Numbered from the stretch's first letter, positions 35,801 to 46,522 are shown. The stretch: DNA of 52,983 nt from Branchiostoma floridae (GCF_000003815.2 NC_049981.1:1-52983); one strand, 5' to 3'. Notes: generated by a model from the sequence alone, not told the origin. A program made the numbers and translations.

Positions 35801-38800
35801 CCCTGAGGCCACAAAGGACCAACAAAATAACACCAGTCCATTCATCTACACAGTACATGGAGATAAGTTGTTGGAAAACATCCAAACCTGCTGACAGTCA
35901 GGAGTGGTGAACTGAAGTGGGAGAAATGAGTCATTTCCACACCAGGGTTCAGCTATCTACACATGCAACCAGCTGTTAAAATGGTCATTACTGATCATGA
36001 TGAGTAAGCAAGTATCACTGCTGAGAGATGGCCGTATTTAACATTTTGCCTGCTAAGGCACGATCTTGGTTTTTCCTGATATCGGCGAGCCAACAACCTC
36101 TCGCCGACAGCTTTTTTTCAGCATCTAGATGGAACTGCAATATCCCCAAAAAGATATCGGGAAAATTTCTCCCGAAAGGTTCGGACCATTCGTACAATAG
36201 CTTAGCAGGGGTCCCCGATAGCTTAGCAGGGGTCCCCGACAGCTTCCGCGCGCGTGTAGATGTGTCCCGACTTCGGGAAGACTCATAAGCATACAACGCG
36301 GGCTCATTAGGCTATGTAGCTGTTTATGACTGCAAGCACCACGGGTGTCCCGCGGCCAACGTTCCAGATCCCTCTTGACATATCCACAGATATCGGTAAA
36401 AACTGTGTAGAGATTGGGCCTAAAGATGGGGTTAGGAGCAAGGGGATGGTTAATTTGCTGTGGCTTGTTGGTTGGTCGGTGGGTGGTTGGTTTATTTGTT
36501 TACGAGCACAAGTTAAGAGTCTTATTTCAGGCTTACAATGAAAACGCATTTTTATCCATTTCATGTCATGAAGTTCAGATATTTTGGATGAATGGGGTGA
36601 TATTGTTGTCCATCCCAAGAGGCAGATTTTTGTTCAGGGACATACGGGAAAACAGGTCCTGGAGCCAGGAGTGGTTTCAGCTCTTACTCACATACATGTA
36701 TGTAGTGGACAGGCATAAACATTAGGTGTAATACAGGTGTAATATTGGTGAGTTACAGGTGTTTTGCTTATGTATAGTACAGGTGTGTTACAGGTGTGTG
36801 TGAGTAGGACAGGTGTGTTACAGGTGTTCTACTCACGTATAGGACAGGTGTGTTACAGGTGTTCTACTCACGTATAGGACAGGTGTGTTACAGGTGTTCT
36901 ACTCACGTATAGGACAGGTGTGTTACAGGTGTTCTACTCACGTATAGGACAGGTGTGTTACAGGTGTTCTACTCACATATAGGACAGGTGTGTTACAGGT
37001 GTTCTACTCACGTATAGGACAGGTGTGTTACAGGTGTTCTACTCACGTATAGGACAGGTGTGTTACAGGTGTTCTACTCATGTATAGGACAGGTGTCTCC
37101 ATCCTGCAGCCAGCAAGGACAGCACCTGTACACCTGTCTGTACCTGGTCAGGTGTGTGTGTGTAGGACAGGTGTGTTACAGGTGTTCTACTCACGTATAG
37201 GACAGGTGTCTCCATCCTGCAGCCAGCCAGGGCAGCACCTGTACACCTGTCTGTACCTGGTCAGGTGTGTGTGTGTAGGACAGGTGTGTTACAGGTGTTC
37301 TACTCACGTATAGGACAGGTGTCTCCATCCTGCAGCCAGCCTGGACAGCACCTGTATACCTGTCTGTACCTGGTCAGGTAGCCCACTCTGTACATGGTGA
37401 AGTACACAGTCCTGTAAGGGAAGAAAATCGACATGTATATAATATATATCAAGTCCCATAGTTACATGTACATGTATCAAGTCCCATAGTAAATGATAGT
37501 TGCTACTAATTAGAATTCGCTCTCTTAGAATGACAGAAAGACAATGTAGACTTGGTTTGATTGATTACACTATATGTAATCATAAATGAGGGTCTGCATG
37601 CAGGGTTTCAGTTCAGTTCAGTTCCGGTCATCCTTCCGGTAATGGAAAATGAATATGTTGAATACTAAAAAAAACAAATGGACAAAAATGAGCTAATCAA
37701 CCTGAAAAGTCTTAATGATTGTATCAGTAATTTTTATTTTATTTTGTCACAGTCTTTAGTATTCTCCAAGCAGTGGTGATGAATTTTTATTTCTTTTTGA
37801 CATAGTCAATATGTATATATGCCCTGCTTTCTTTCTGCCTTTGGTGGGGCCAGCAGAAAGAAAATGTGGCATTTTGAAGATGTGAAGAATGTTCACAATT
37901 CCCCACCAACGTCTGCTTGGAGAGTGAATCTTTCTAGGATGTCATCCATAAACTGTGATTGTCATTGAGCTTGGGTGGCCTTGTAACAATTACAGACCAT
38001 CACTTTCACTTGATAGGATAAACCTAGATTATAAGATACGCCCCACTGAGCCCAGAGTTCCCTGAGGCTTACCTATAAATCCTGGCACAAAACCAACAAC
38101 TACTCCCTGTTCATCAGTGAAAGTAAAGGTCATCCTAGCAATCATGTAGGGTCAGTCCTTTCACTTTTGTGGAGTCAAAGACCTAATTAGTATTCACGAG
38201 GCTTGGTGTGGGATAAAGGACAACCTAAGCTTAAGGGCTACTATTTGCATACAAAATTTGCTGTGTACAATAATTTTGCTAGTACAACATATATACATAC
38301 ATACATACATACATACATGAAAGCGTATACTCAAGTACTGTACATCTTGAAATTTTTGTAGTGGTTTCATTTAACCCCATAACCAAACAACTGCAAAAAA
38401 AATATTCCATAATCTACAGTATCAATTTTTTTGACAAAGTATCAATTGTTAATAACATTTTCAGTAGAGGGACAAAGGGAACAAGCAAGGGAAGTGCATC
38501 ATGAGAAAATAGAAATTTTATCTCTGAGAATTTGAGCCATTTTAATGCATGGAAAAGACAGTTTTGTCGACATCCTTCCTCCCCAGACATACACATGTAC
38601 ACCAACAACCCACACCTTTTCCTTCCAACCTTCAACTCAGACTTTAGGAAACAACACTCCACACCCACAACACACCTCCACACCTACAACACACCTCCAC
38701 ACATACATACCATGTACTTGATGTAACGCTATATAATACCATTGTACTTATGACATGGGAGACCATAAGAATTTGATTCGAAGCATTACAATTTAATTCA

Positions 38801-41800
38801 ATTTTCTGTGTCTCCAGTTTCCCTTACCTTATTTGCTTGACAGTGACACCATGAAAACCTTCTTTGCCTTTCTACCATTATGATTGAAAACACTTGATTA
38901 TAGACATTTATTAGGTATGTTCTCTTAAGGTTTCGGGAAGTGAGATGTCACGAGTTGAAGTTCAACACCCTGATGTCATACAGGAAGAATAACTGATGCC
39001 TGAGGCTAAACTGTTATAGCAGGTTTGTGAAAGTTGCTGATGAACAAATAAGGTCAGATAAGCTTTGGACTTCTCAATCTTTGCTTTCGGTAGTGTCACA
39101 CAACTGACAGGGCCAGGCAGAAGTTGTCAACCGTTCGTACTGTAAAAAGGGAAAGGTTCAATCTCTTCACCAAAAAACTTAAAAGTACAAAAAAAATTTT
39201 GTCAATCTACCCCCTTGTTTCAACATTAACCACAAATACTACATTTTTTTCCCTAATATTAGTTTGTGTGAACTGTTCTCCTTTTATCTCACCAACAAAT
39301 TGTGATTATTAATAATAAACAAAGATTAGTTACATAGGTGTGGTTTCAAGCTTATTTTTCATTCATACAAACTAGCAAACCATTTTTGCTATGTTTATAA
39401 GTTCTTAGGCTAACGTCACATTTCCAGGCTAACATCACATTTCCAAACCGGGCCAGGCTTTTAATTAGAAATGAAAATAGAAACATATACCATACATAAA
39501 GAATATACACAAACAATGCCCACGAATATTCTCTTTATGTCTTGTGAAGTTTGGTGTCTTTTATATGTACCGTACTAGATCTACTTTTCATTCCCAAAAG
39601 CTGCCTAGCCAGGCCCTGGTTTGGAAATGTGACATACATGTAAGTCTTTGTAGGTATTAGGGGTTCTAACTTGGACTTAACACCTGCCGAAGGTGAGTAC
39701 TTACTTGGTTTTACATCTGACAAAAGGCAGACATCCCCAGTCCCAGGTCCGGGTCTGTCTGGTCATCTGTGAGGTGGTGATGTGGGTACCTATATAGCTG
39801 GGACAGGAGAAACAAGGGAATATTGCAGCATAATTGTTGTGTACTTTGTTTGAGAACAATATGCTGAACATTACATTACATTGTACAGATATATGAATGC
39901 TGTCAAATTTACATCAAAACATATTAGAATTCGGCTTTGGATGTCAAGAACAAAATGTGACTTTCATGCATGTCTCAATCAATAATTAAAAAATGGCATA
40001 TTTAGAAGACTATCTAAAAAACATTAACGGATCTTAGTGGCAAGTACGCAGATGTCGACACACTGACAGCACCAAATCTGTAGGTGTTTTTGGCACCTTA
40101 AGACAGATTAGCCGTGAGGCTCGGTGGGCATCACTCCACCATCATGGGGGCAGGGGCATATCGAACTCAGGACCTACTGATTCTGATTCCAACGCTCTGC
40201 CGTTGCGCTACACAGACTTAAACTTAAAGGAAAGAATGAAGAGCTTTTTATTTGTTTGAATCCTTGAGCTTGTATTTCAATTCAAAATCACTGATTTTAA
40301 TGGTGACCCAGTTTCCGGGACAAACTATCGGGACTGTTAATTCTTGTAACCTAGCTTTTTCAAGGTATTTCATAATGATCCAAAGAAAACACAATGCAGA
40401 CAAGTGGCGTCCTGCTCCGAACTTGACCTCTAAGTTTATCAGTGGTTCCAGGCGGTACCAAGGTCACGAGCAGTAAATACCAACACATGGCCTGGAATTC
40501 AGCCTTGTCGAAGGCAAGTTGGTCTGACCAATGCCACTCAGCGTACATGTAATTTTTTTTTCTATTTGCACATAATTGGCAATTTGAATTTTCAAGTCCT
40601 TCCTGCAGCAGCTGTTTTAATAGTCCTTGAGCCACACAACTTTGTGCTATCACTACGGCATGGGTATAACTATAAGTCCACTGATTCATGTAGTAGTTTG
40701 TGTTCAACTCCCATACTCTTTCTGAAATGCTGAGTGCTAAGCAGAGAAAGTGGTAAATAGAGTAGTATGTCAACTTTAGTATTACTTGGCCAGGGATAAA
40801 ACTTGAGTACTGATTGGAAGGCAACACAAAAATCAACTTTTAACTTAATTGCACTGAGCAGATAGATTTATAGGTGGCCCTGTTGAAAAGAAGTATAATC
40901 AAAGTCGTAATATTTTGTCTAAACAATAATATTTTCATGCTTTTCAGATACAGATAAGGCCAAGGGTTGGATTTTGCATGACTGGAACTCAGTCTATTAC
41001 TCAGTAGCTGCAAGTCACAGTTAAACAGCTGTTAGTGTTGACCACAAACTTCCTGCAGTTGTGTTTAGAAACCCTGAGGATGTCACCAGCACTTCCCGAA
41101 ATGTCAACAAAAAGTGCTTTTCATTGCAATTGTGACAATTTGGAAATGATGTTAGGCTGAAAGAACACCATTGCCCTTTCCTCCCTTCATCTACAATTAT
41201 GTTTACTGAAAGGAAATAATTATTTTTGTTGGTGTGTTCTTGTTTCTTTTTTTTCTTCTTCTGTCATGAACCAATCAGACTTAAGAACTGCTGGTGACAT
41301 CTGAGCATTTACTGATTTAGCTGTTACAGCAAATATAAACAAAATAATAACGGTTAGAGCAAAATATGAAAAATTACAGGTTTGTGATAGCAAAACCTAT
41401 ATTAGTTTTGTAAAAGGCAAATCACTGGGAGGAAAACATCCTGCATTTTCTAAAAAATGTTGCCTTTCAAGTATACAGATTTCTCCGTTTTCCTCTATTT
41501 TTCATCACTACAACAGAATATCTTTGATGCATCAGTGTTAGTACTGTTAAAGTAAGTGTTCATTTTTATGATGTCTCGTTGTCATCATGATTGGGGCTAT
41601 AACTGCCAAAAGATAAACACTTAAACACTTAACAGCTTTTCCTGCATTGTGCATTACATAAACAAAGAAACCACTGTTTATATAGCAAATATTTGTATGT
41701 TTACCAAACTCTCAGAGATTCTAACTGAGCCATATAGCAACAGATGATGGTTTATCTTTTATGCATGTTACTGCCATGCAAGTTCTCTTTCAGTATTTCT

Positions 41801-44800
41801 CTCTCCCTCTGCTGTCAAACTTGAAGCTCATGTTTTTTTTCCAGAGTCAGTCAAGTTCTGCCCTTTTACTTGTGTTGCCTGTAAGGTTATCCCCTCACTT
41901 TAGATTTCCAAAGAAACTAACTTAAGCCTAGGCAAGATGGCTTTCCAGTCAACATGTCTCGCAAGACCTTGTATTTTCAATGTCCAATTGACGAAAAAAC
42001 AAACATGCGTCCAAAACAATTGACATACCGAGATGATTTTCAAGCGAGAAAAAAATCTATTTAACTCTTTTTGGGGAGATGAGTGCTGTGACTATGTGAG
42101 TGAGATTTGCTCGCACAGGGTTGGGTTCATTTATGTGCAGCAGTTTGATACAGACGCCAACGGAAAATTAGCATACATGTACATGTAACTATATTTGGCA
42201 AGTTCTTTCTCAGTATTGCTGTTGGCCAATTATTCCCCCCATTGGACCATGTAATTATGAGGGTGGAAGGATTTCTGCACTATTGACCCAAGTTCTTTGT
42301 AAAGTCCAGACTTGCTAATAAGGGATCTGTTGTTTGGCATTCCTAAGAGCAGTGCTGTTGCCATGGTTGTGTTGTCCTGGTAGGAAAGACTGATCAAACT
42401 TTCAAACTGAAACCAAGGAGGTTGCTGAAACTATGGAAATCAGGAACCAATATCATGACACTTCTCATCAACTGAAACCTTTCATTCAACTAGAAACCGT
42501 TACTTTATATTCAGGGTTGCCGGTTTGATAACACAGTGTAGAGTCCTGACGGAGAGGAGCAAGGGGCCAGGCAGGTATACCGTATAGCATACAGCTGTTC
42601 AGAACCAGTGTTTAGAATAAATGGAGTTAACTCAGGGTATGTAACAGTGGGGTTCAACTTCAAGCACTGCCAAACTGAGCACGGCAACAGCTCTGAGCTT
42701 TTGGTGTTGTGGTTTGCGTGTTGGGTTTTTGATCAGGCTACCCGGGTTCGACGCGGGTTCGAATCCCGGGAGTCAGGATATTGTTTCTTTCTGTTGCTAC
42801 TCGCCCCTCTAGTTGTTTCAGTTACGTGAAACATAAGAATCCATAAGAATTTAAAATACACTAAAAGAAAAATAATAATCCATACACCATAGATATGATA
42901 AAATGACAAAATACAAGGAACCCTAACTGTATGACAATGAAATATTTATATAAACATCTGTTGGGGCCAGGGATTATCAGATGATTTGTAGGTTAGAAGT
43001 CCCCTATCCGACCTCACAAGATGATTCACTGCACTGAAAATTCAATTGACCTCATTTCTCTCTGTAATAAGCTTTCTTTATTATGTCCTTAACCTGGGAT
43101 CACTACTAGTAACACAGTGTTGTTGTGGTCCAGTAAGGGCCACAAATGCGAGAAATTCCTGTACGCAACTGGCCATACTAATGTCAACAACTGCTTTTAT
43201 CCTTGAATTTGTGAACATTTGTTTTGTTTAACCCTCTCAACACGTCATAAAATTTTTTCCTGTTTACCATATACGACATATAATTTCAGTCTATACAGGT
43301 GTCAATTAGTACTTTTTGTGTATTATTATTACAGCTGTTATGTAAGGAGTAGACTAGGAAAACTATATATTGCTGGAAAGCTCACAGAATGGCCTTTCCA
43401 AAACAAGCAAAATAAATATCATACCATCAATCTGAGGACAGCAATCGTCATGGAAACCACTCAAAAACACATTTGCAACACTCCCAAAAAAAGCTTCACA
43501 AAAGAAAACATTTGGCTAGGGACTGAGTTTTTTGTGTCATTTATCATAAAACTATGTAGAAATACTCAATTATACATACACAATACTTGTATGCTGTTAG
43601 AATGACCAAAAACTAAAAATCAAAGCATGATTTCAAATAAGTTCAGTGTTGATAAACAAATGTTCACCCCAATAAACAGTTGTGCCCCCCTCCCCACACC
43701 TGTAGTTGTACTATTGAAATAATATGCCTTGTGCTAAATGGCAAATTATTTTTCTGGATGTTCTCCACATATCAGGGAGTCAAATAAATCCTATTACTTA
43801 TGACTTGGGTAGAGAAACAGGTATCAGAGTATCTAAAATGTCAATTGAGACCAGTGACCTTTCTGACCTGACCTGGTCCTCCTCATGCCCAAGAAAAACA
43901 ACAAGGAAGCATGCATGTAGAACTCATTAGACACGGTGATATCAGCTCATTTGATCTCAACAAAAACAGCTGGGTGTTTGCCTTGCTGTCCCTCAAGGAT
44001 TTCCCTGTCATCACTCCTGTAAGCCACCAACAAAATTATCCACCAAATTGTCTCCATTTCTGCCAAATTTACTAAATAAACCTGTAGAAAACTGAAGCCA
44101 AAACACACGCTGGAGGCCTCAGAAACAGGGCTCAAATGCTACATCCCTTCTGGTTGGTCAAAGATACAAGCATCCTGATTGGCAGACTCTGCCAAATTTC
44201 CCATTTCACAGTAGTCAGTTTGAATTTCCCGCCGGAATTAAACCTGAAGCCACATTAAACCTGAAGCCACGATCGTGGCTTCTCGTGTCCTATGGGAAAG
44301 CCACAATAGTGGCTTCTCGTGCTGAGAGGGTTAACCGGTAGATTGCCTTATGGCATAACACACCAGTTTTGTACTGAGTAAGCACAAGCTTAAAGCTGCA
44401 TACTAGTAAGACCGGGCTGTAAGGTTTAATTGATACAGTCACATCGGGATATAGACACCTTATCTTTTCAATAGGTGTTAATGTTAATTGTTATGGGTTC
44501 TTTAAGAGGGTCTGCATGCTCTTTTACGTAAGGCGTAGGCAGCCTATTTTATTTCCCGTAATTCGTATGGAAAACCATCTTATCTACGTAATTCGTAGCG
44601 AGACGACCAAATTTAGCGTAATTGCTCTCCTTGATTTACCGTAATACGTGGGGGGTTCTTCTGAATTCAGCGTAAATCGTTGTCGGGACCCCCCATGCTG
44701 ACCCTCCTTTAACATGCTAGGGGTGTTGCTCTCCTCAAACACAGGACCTCTGACTTCGCATTTACGTCCCATCCAAGACTACTAGCTATAAGGATACTAA

Positions 44801-45875
44801 TTTGCACCTCAAATGATAGAATAGGCATTTAAGTTCCTTTCCCTAGGACACAACATGGGGGAGTGCAAAGGATTTCAACCAAGATAAGTCATAACCCTAG
44901 ACCACTTTGTCACCACACCTAAATTCTTACCTTCAAAATCTAACAAAGCGTTGTGGCTCGGTAAGAAAAGCAAATGTCTAAAATTCTAGTCCGCCCACCT
45001 TGTAATTGTTCCATACTTAGATCAACAAATTACCGTGAATGAATGGGTGTATGTGGGTGTTGCTTTTACTAGTTTCAGATTACAAACATTGGAAACCATT
45101 CATACAAACGTAAATGAAAGACCTTATTCTATTTCTAGAGGCACATAGGATGCTATACCTTCGTTTCTACGCACATTTACACAAAAAAATCGATATTTCT
45201 GTGGCAAACTGTGTAGTCCTGTTTAGCCATGTGAAACGAATATGAGTCAGGCGATCCCCAGGATTTGAGGGTCAAAATTATTTGTATCGATGAATATTTT
45301 TCTTGGTACAGTCATACTCGCGATCATCGCTTTATTTTTGTAGGTTTGCATCACAGATATACAGGGTAGCGTTGTTGGATAGCATAGCTTTGATATTGTC
45401 AAGAAATTTTACGTTTATTGCATATATTAATCTTTTTTACAACGGAATGAAATCGACAAATTTGTTGTGTCTGTTTTGGATCAAATTTCACGATTGACAA
45501 CGTTACATTTAAACTACAGCTTTGCAAATTAAAATGACGATGCAAATTGTTAAGGCTTGAGAAACATTATTGAAATGTGATGAATATGGCACACAAAATA
45601 TAGCTTAAACCCTCTACAAAGAAGAACAAATAAAACCCAGAAACGAACCTCTGGGGCCCAAGGCAAGACTTCTAAACTACACAACAATGCACAAGGAATC
45701 TGTCTATTAAAACTCACCTTTCGCTGTAAGCACACACGTTTATTCCATGTGGATGAAGCTCCTGAGCCGTCGTCAACTTGCTCCAACCAGAAATCCACAA
45801 GAAAATGGCTAAAAACTCCCAGAAAATGCAAAAATTCCGACGGAATCGGACCGGCCCTTTCGTCGACTCCACCAT
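25946..45875 (-). CDS. EMI-domain/multiple-EGF type I receptor (MEGF10/Draper/CED-1-like), complete
   Basis: Thirteen exons, 5' to 3': 45718-45875, 39705-39797, 37308-37411, 33615-33691, 33295-33341, 32678-32790, 31197-31314, 29994-30152, 28882-29021, 28334-28499, 27488-27612, 27248-27379, 25946-26895. Total 2382 nt (793 residues plus TAA); all phases fit. Domains: leader about 1-37, EMI about 45-112 (NVCAYSE to YRCCPGW), EGF/laminin-type repeats 119-335, membrane segment 356-380 then CRRRGK, and a 412-residue tail. MEGF10, Draper and CED-1 are engulfment receptors with this order, so a surface phagocytic or adhesion role is inferred. The ectodomain is much shorter than the 15-plus repeats of MEGF10. 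The tail has three YxxM and two YxN motifs but no canonical ITAM or NPxY. Confidence 0.88.
27248..27612 (-). CDS. Receptor exons 11-12: start of the cytoplasmic tail
   Basis: Exons 27488-27612 ([19 protein letters not shown]...) and 27248-27379 ([15 protein letters not shown]...). Exon 12 has two in-frame acceptors nine bases apart (exon ending at 27379 or 27370), which would include or drop the residues VKS. Confidence 0.82.
28334..28499 (-). CDS. Receptor exon 10: transmembrane segment
   Basis: Encodes about 18 membrane-proximal residues, then 25 hydrophobic residues ([20 protein letters not shown] and on) and the stop-transfer RRRGK. This fixes a type I topology with the cysteine-rich part outside. 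Confidence 0.93.
28555..28835 (+). mobile_element. Non-LTR retrotransposon 3' end (reverse-transcriptase C-terminus)
   Basis: The plus strand encodes in pieces [35 protein letters not shown] and, after a frameshift, [18 protein letters not shown]. The LGHVLRM..DRIPK and GKR..GRP..TWRRTV blocks are the usual C-terminal tail of LINE-type reverse transcriptases. Truncated and frameshifted, antisense, in the receptor intron between exons 9 and 10. Confidence 0.8.
28882..33691 (-). CDS. Receptor exons 4-9: EGF/laminin-type repeats
   Basis: Exons 33615-33691, 33295-33341, 32678-32790, 31197-31314, 29994-30152 and 28882-29021 encode residues 119-336. They hold one classical EGF module ([15 protein letters not shown]) and then MEGF-type repeats with C..GTYG..C...C.C..G..C....G.C.C..GW.G..C spacing, for example [20 protein letters not shown] and [11 protein letters not shown]-glycosylation sequons such as NCT and NCS occur. 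Confidence 0.9.
29022..29993. other. Receptor intron between exons 8 and 9
   Basis: Holds the foldback element at 29567-29742 and otherwise nothing recognisable. Confidence 0.6.
29567..29742. mobile_element. Foldback element, about 176 bp
   Basis: Left arm acctgttagtctccaag, then atggtgccttaga and tagtatcaaagctggcca; the right arm is complementary in the same nested order. No coding capacity. Confidence 0.72.
30865..31130 (+). mobile_element. tRNA-derived SINE
   Basis: A-box-like atggtacaatggacag and B-box-like gtgagttgaattccc are spaced about 40 bases apart, followed by an unrelated body of about 170 bases. Lies just below receptor exon 7. Confidence 0.55.
31320..31990. repeat. Tandem array of exon-edge copies, 128-133 bp unit (decoys of receptor exon 7)
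   Basis: Five near-identical units lie beyond the true exon 31197-31314. Each copies, on the minus strand, the tail of the upstream intron (gatattttccag), the acceptor and the first 90 or so bases of the exon ([14 protein letters not shown] to CSQHGT). Decoy exon edges end at 31442, 31570, 31701, 31832 and 31965. None has a donor; each runs straight into the next intron tail, where a TAA follows soon. Confidence 0.92.
31991..32677. other. Receptor intron, no feature
   Basis: Upstream part of the intron between exons 6 and 7. A weak inverted match to the repeat of 13560-13645 lies near 32105-32155; nothing else seen. Confidence 0.5.
33060..33175 (-). mobile_element. Probable tRNA-derived SINE fragment
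   Basis: The minus strand reads tggggttgtggtgttgattt, then gagtttgaatacc about 20 bases later, an A/B-box-like arrangement. Degenerate. Confidence 0.4.
34080..34316 (-). mobile_element. 5S rRNA-derived SINE
   Basis: The minus strand 34316-34191 aligns by eye with 5S rRNA from near its 5' end: acggccgcat, then cgatctcgaaagttaagcaa (compare gatctcggaagctaagcag), then gtacatggatgggagtc (compare gtacttggatgggagacc) and gctgtagcc at the end, over about 125 nt. The internal A and C boxes of the type 1 promoter are recognisable. A SINE body follows (34190-34080). It is not an intact 5S gene because many stem positions differ. Confidence 0.72.
34556..35030. mobile_element. Non-autonomous DNA element with TTAA flanks
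   Basis: Ends ggtctcattgatg and catcaatgagacc are exact inverted repeats of 13 bases. TTAA flanks both sides (34552-34555 and 35031-35034), the duplication used by piggyBac-like transposases. 475 bp, no transposase frame. Confidence 0.75.
35035..35590. other. Receptor intron 3 stretch, no feature
   Basis: No exon, repeat unit or element end was recognised here. Confidence 0.5.
35590..35820 (-). mobile_element. tRNA-derived SINE
   Basis: On the minus strand: A-box-like gggcatggctacaggg, B-box-like gtcctgggttctggtcc, then a body with cttgggaaaggcacttaaca and aaatgggtacctggcttc, resembling conserved SINE central domains known from several animal lineages. Confidence 0.6.
36790..37307. repeat. 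Tandem array of exon-edge copies, 35-bp unit plus longer copies (decoys of receptor exon 3)
   Basis: The 35-bp unit (acaggtgtgttacaggtgtt, ctactcacgtatagg) repeats eight times from about 36806 to 37085. On the minus strand it contains the last bases of EMI exon 3 (cctatac) followed by its gtgagt donor. Two longer copies (about 37081-37146 and 37194-37260) carry the last 65-75 bases of the exon as well. Most units keep gtgagt; those at 36971 and 37076 have lost the GT context. Confidence 0.9.
37308..39797 (-). CDS. Receptor exons 2-3: body of the EMI domain
   Basis: Exon 39705-39797 encodes [11 protein letters not shown] and [14 protein letters not shown]. Exon 37308-37411 encodes [17 protein letters not shown], then [16 protein letters not shown]. 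The WGC..F.C....V.YR..YR..Y.CCPGW signature is diagnostic of EMI. In exon 2 the acceptor at 39798-39799 is chosen because the AG 10 bases downstream breaks the frame. The intron between them is 2.3 kb. Confidence 0.9.
37412..39704. other. Receptor intron 2, no gene
   Basis: Holds an (ACAT)n microsatellite at 38291-38320 and a C-rich cacctccacac stretch at 38650-38705. Nothing else was supported. Confidence 0.55.
38291..38320. repeat. (ACAT)n microsatellite
   Basis: About seven acat units in intron 2 of the receptor gene. Confidence 0.85.
40085..40215 (-). mobile_element. tRNA-derived SINE
   Basis: The minus strand has an A box tagcgcaacggcagagcg and a B box gagttcgatatgc at tRNA-like spacing, then a body with gagcctcacggctaatctg. 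The best-preserved pol III promoter of the tRNA-type SINEs here. Confidence 0.65.
41222..41405. repeat. Dispersed repeat, copy 2
   Basis: Same order of blocks as 13880-14095 (tttttgttggtgtg, tcatgaacca, agaactgctggtg, gttacagcaaatat, aattacaggttt). Confidence 0.65.
42690..42780 (+). mobile_element. tRNA-like sequence, likely SINE head
   Basis: Contains a perfect B box in cgcgggttcgaatcccggga, whose cggg/cccg T-arm can pair, and an A-box-like tgtggtttgcgtgttgg. The long insert between the arms and the missing acceptor stem argue against a working tRNA gene. Confidence 0.45.
44245..44335. repeat. Palindromic short repeat cluster
   Basis: gccacgatcgtggc is self-complementary. ttaaacctgaagccac occurs twice and gtggcttctcgtg twice within 80 bases. 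Confidence 0.55.
44480..44705. repeat. Degenerate array of cgtaattcgta-like motifs
   Basis: Variants such as tacgtaaggcgtag, cgtaattcgtatgg, acgtaattcgtagcg, gcgtaattgc, cgtaatacgtgg and gcgtaaatcgt recur every 25-40 bases. Each is close to a palindrome around TTA/TAA. Confidence 0.6.
45718..45875 (-). CDS. Receptor exon 1: signal peptide and EMI start
   Basis: The ATG at 45873-45875 gives [13 protein letters not shown] followed by the hydrophobic core [17 protein letters not shown], probable cleavage near TTA-QEL, then INVCAYSE. A longer overlapping frame starting upstream has no phase-compatible continuation and was not used. Donor gtgagt. Confidence 0.85.
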
Positions 45876-46110
45876 TATTATGTTTGTCCACTTCCAAAAA
45901 AGTTTCTCCCGGAGGTCAAAGGTCGGTGACCTGTAAGACCTTGACCCTGCGGGATAAAATCTTTTTCAAATCGTCCGTTAAAAGAGTGAAGATTTTTCAA
46001 CGAAGCTCGGTTGAAGCTGAAACCTTTAAGAAACTGGAGCGTCTGACGCTTGAGTGTTTTTCTTCGCGGTGGGATGAGAATATTTTGAGAGAATGACTCA
46101 CTTCCGCTGG
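45876..46110 (-). promoter_or_regulatory. Receptor 5' UTR and likely promoter region
   Basis: Upstream of the receptor ATG with no TATA box. The plus strand carries overlapping tgactca (AP-1-type) and cacttccg (ETS-type on the minus strand) at 46094-46106. The transcription start is not defined. Confidence 0.35.
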
Positions 46111-46349
46111 CCCGATTCCCGCCAGATTTGACACGTGCTTTGGGTTTGTGATGTAGGACCGTACCAACTAGGGGAGAGGGACGGGGAGTAATTTTGTTGT
46201 ACTTGAAGTTTTAACACGTTCAAGGTAGAAATCGGGAGGTTTCAGAAAATAGACTGGTCCAATAGCGCCACCCACCTCCACCATAACATAAAAATACAAA
46301 ACAAAATACGCGTTATCTATTTGAAATCATTTGATGATCATGATCGTGT

Positions 46350-46430
46350 GAATTCTCTCATTGGTCGAAACGATACTTGCCATGCTGTCATTGGTTCACC
46401 TATGACGGACAGTCTGGAATAGTCCATTTG
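46350..46430. repeat. Dispersed repeat with inverted CCAAT boxes, copy 2
   Basis: tctctcattggtc and gccatgctgtcattggtt in the same order as at 13560-13645. Lies about 250 bases upstream of the receptor 5' region. Confidence 0.5.
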
Positions 46431-46522
46431 ACAATGTCATGGCCAAGTCCTATCCCTAAAACAAATATAGGAAAGGATGTCACACAGGAGGGGTCAGGAG
46501 GAAAATAAAGTATATATCTGAC

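Larger units (their letters stand above)
39798..45717. other. Receptor intron 1 (5.9 kb)
   Basis: No exon found. Besides the SINEs and repeats listed separately, 40480-41200, 41410-42640, 42790-44200 and 44780-45700 show nothing recognisable. Confidence 0.5.

Noticed and set aside
42690-42780. Functional tRNA gene
   Set aside because: B box and T-arm are good but the acceptor stem and anticodon arm cannot be formed; treated as SINE-like.
45550-45897. Longer frame over receptor exon 1 starting [10 protein letters not shown]
   Set aside because: Cannot be joined in phase to the EMI exon, whereas the overlapping frame gives a good leader and NVC start.
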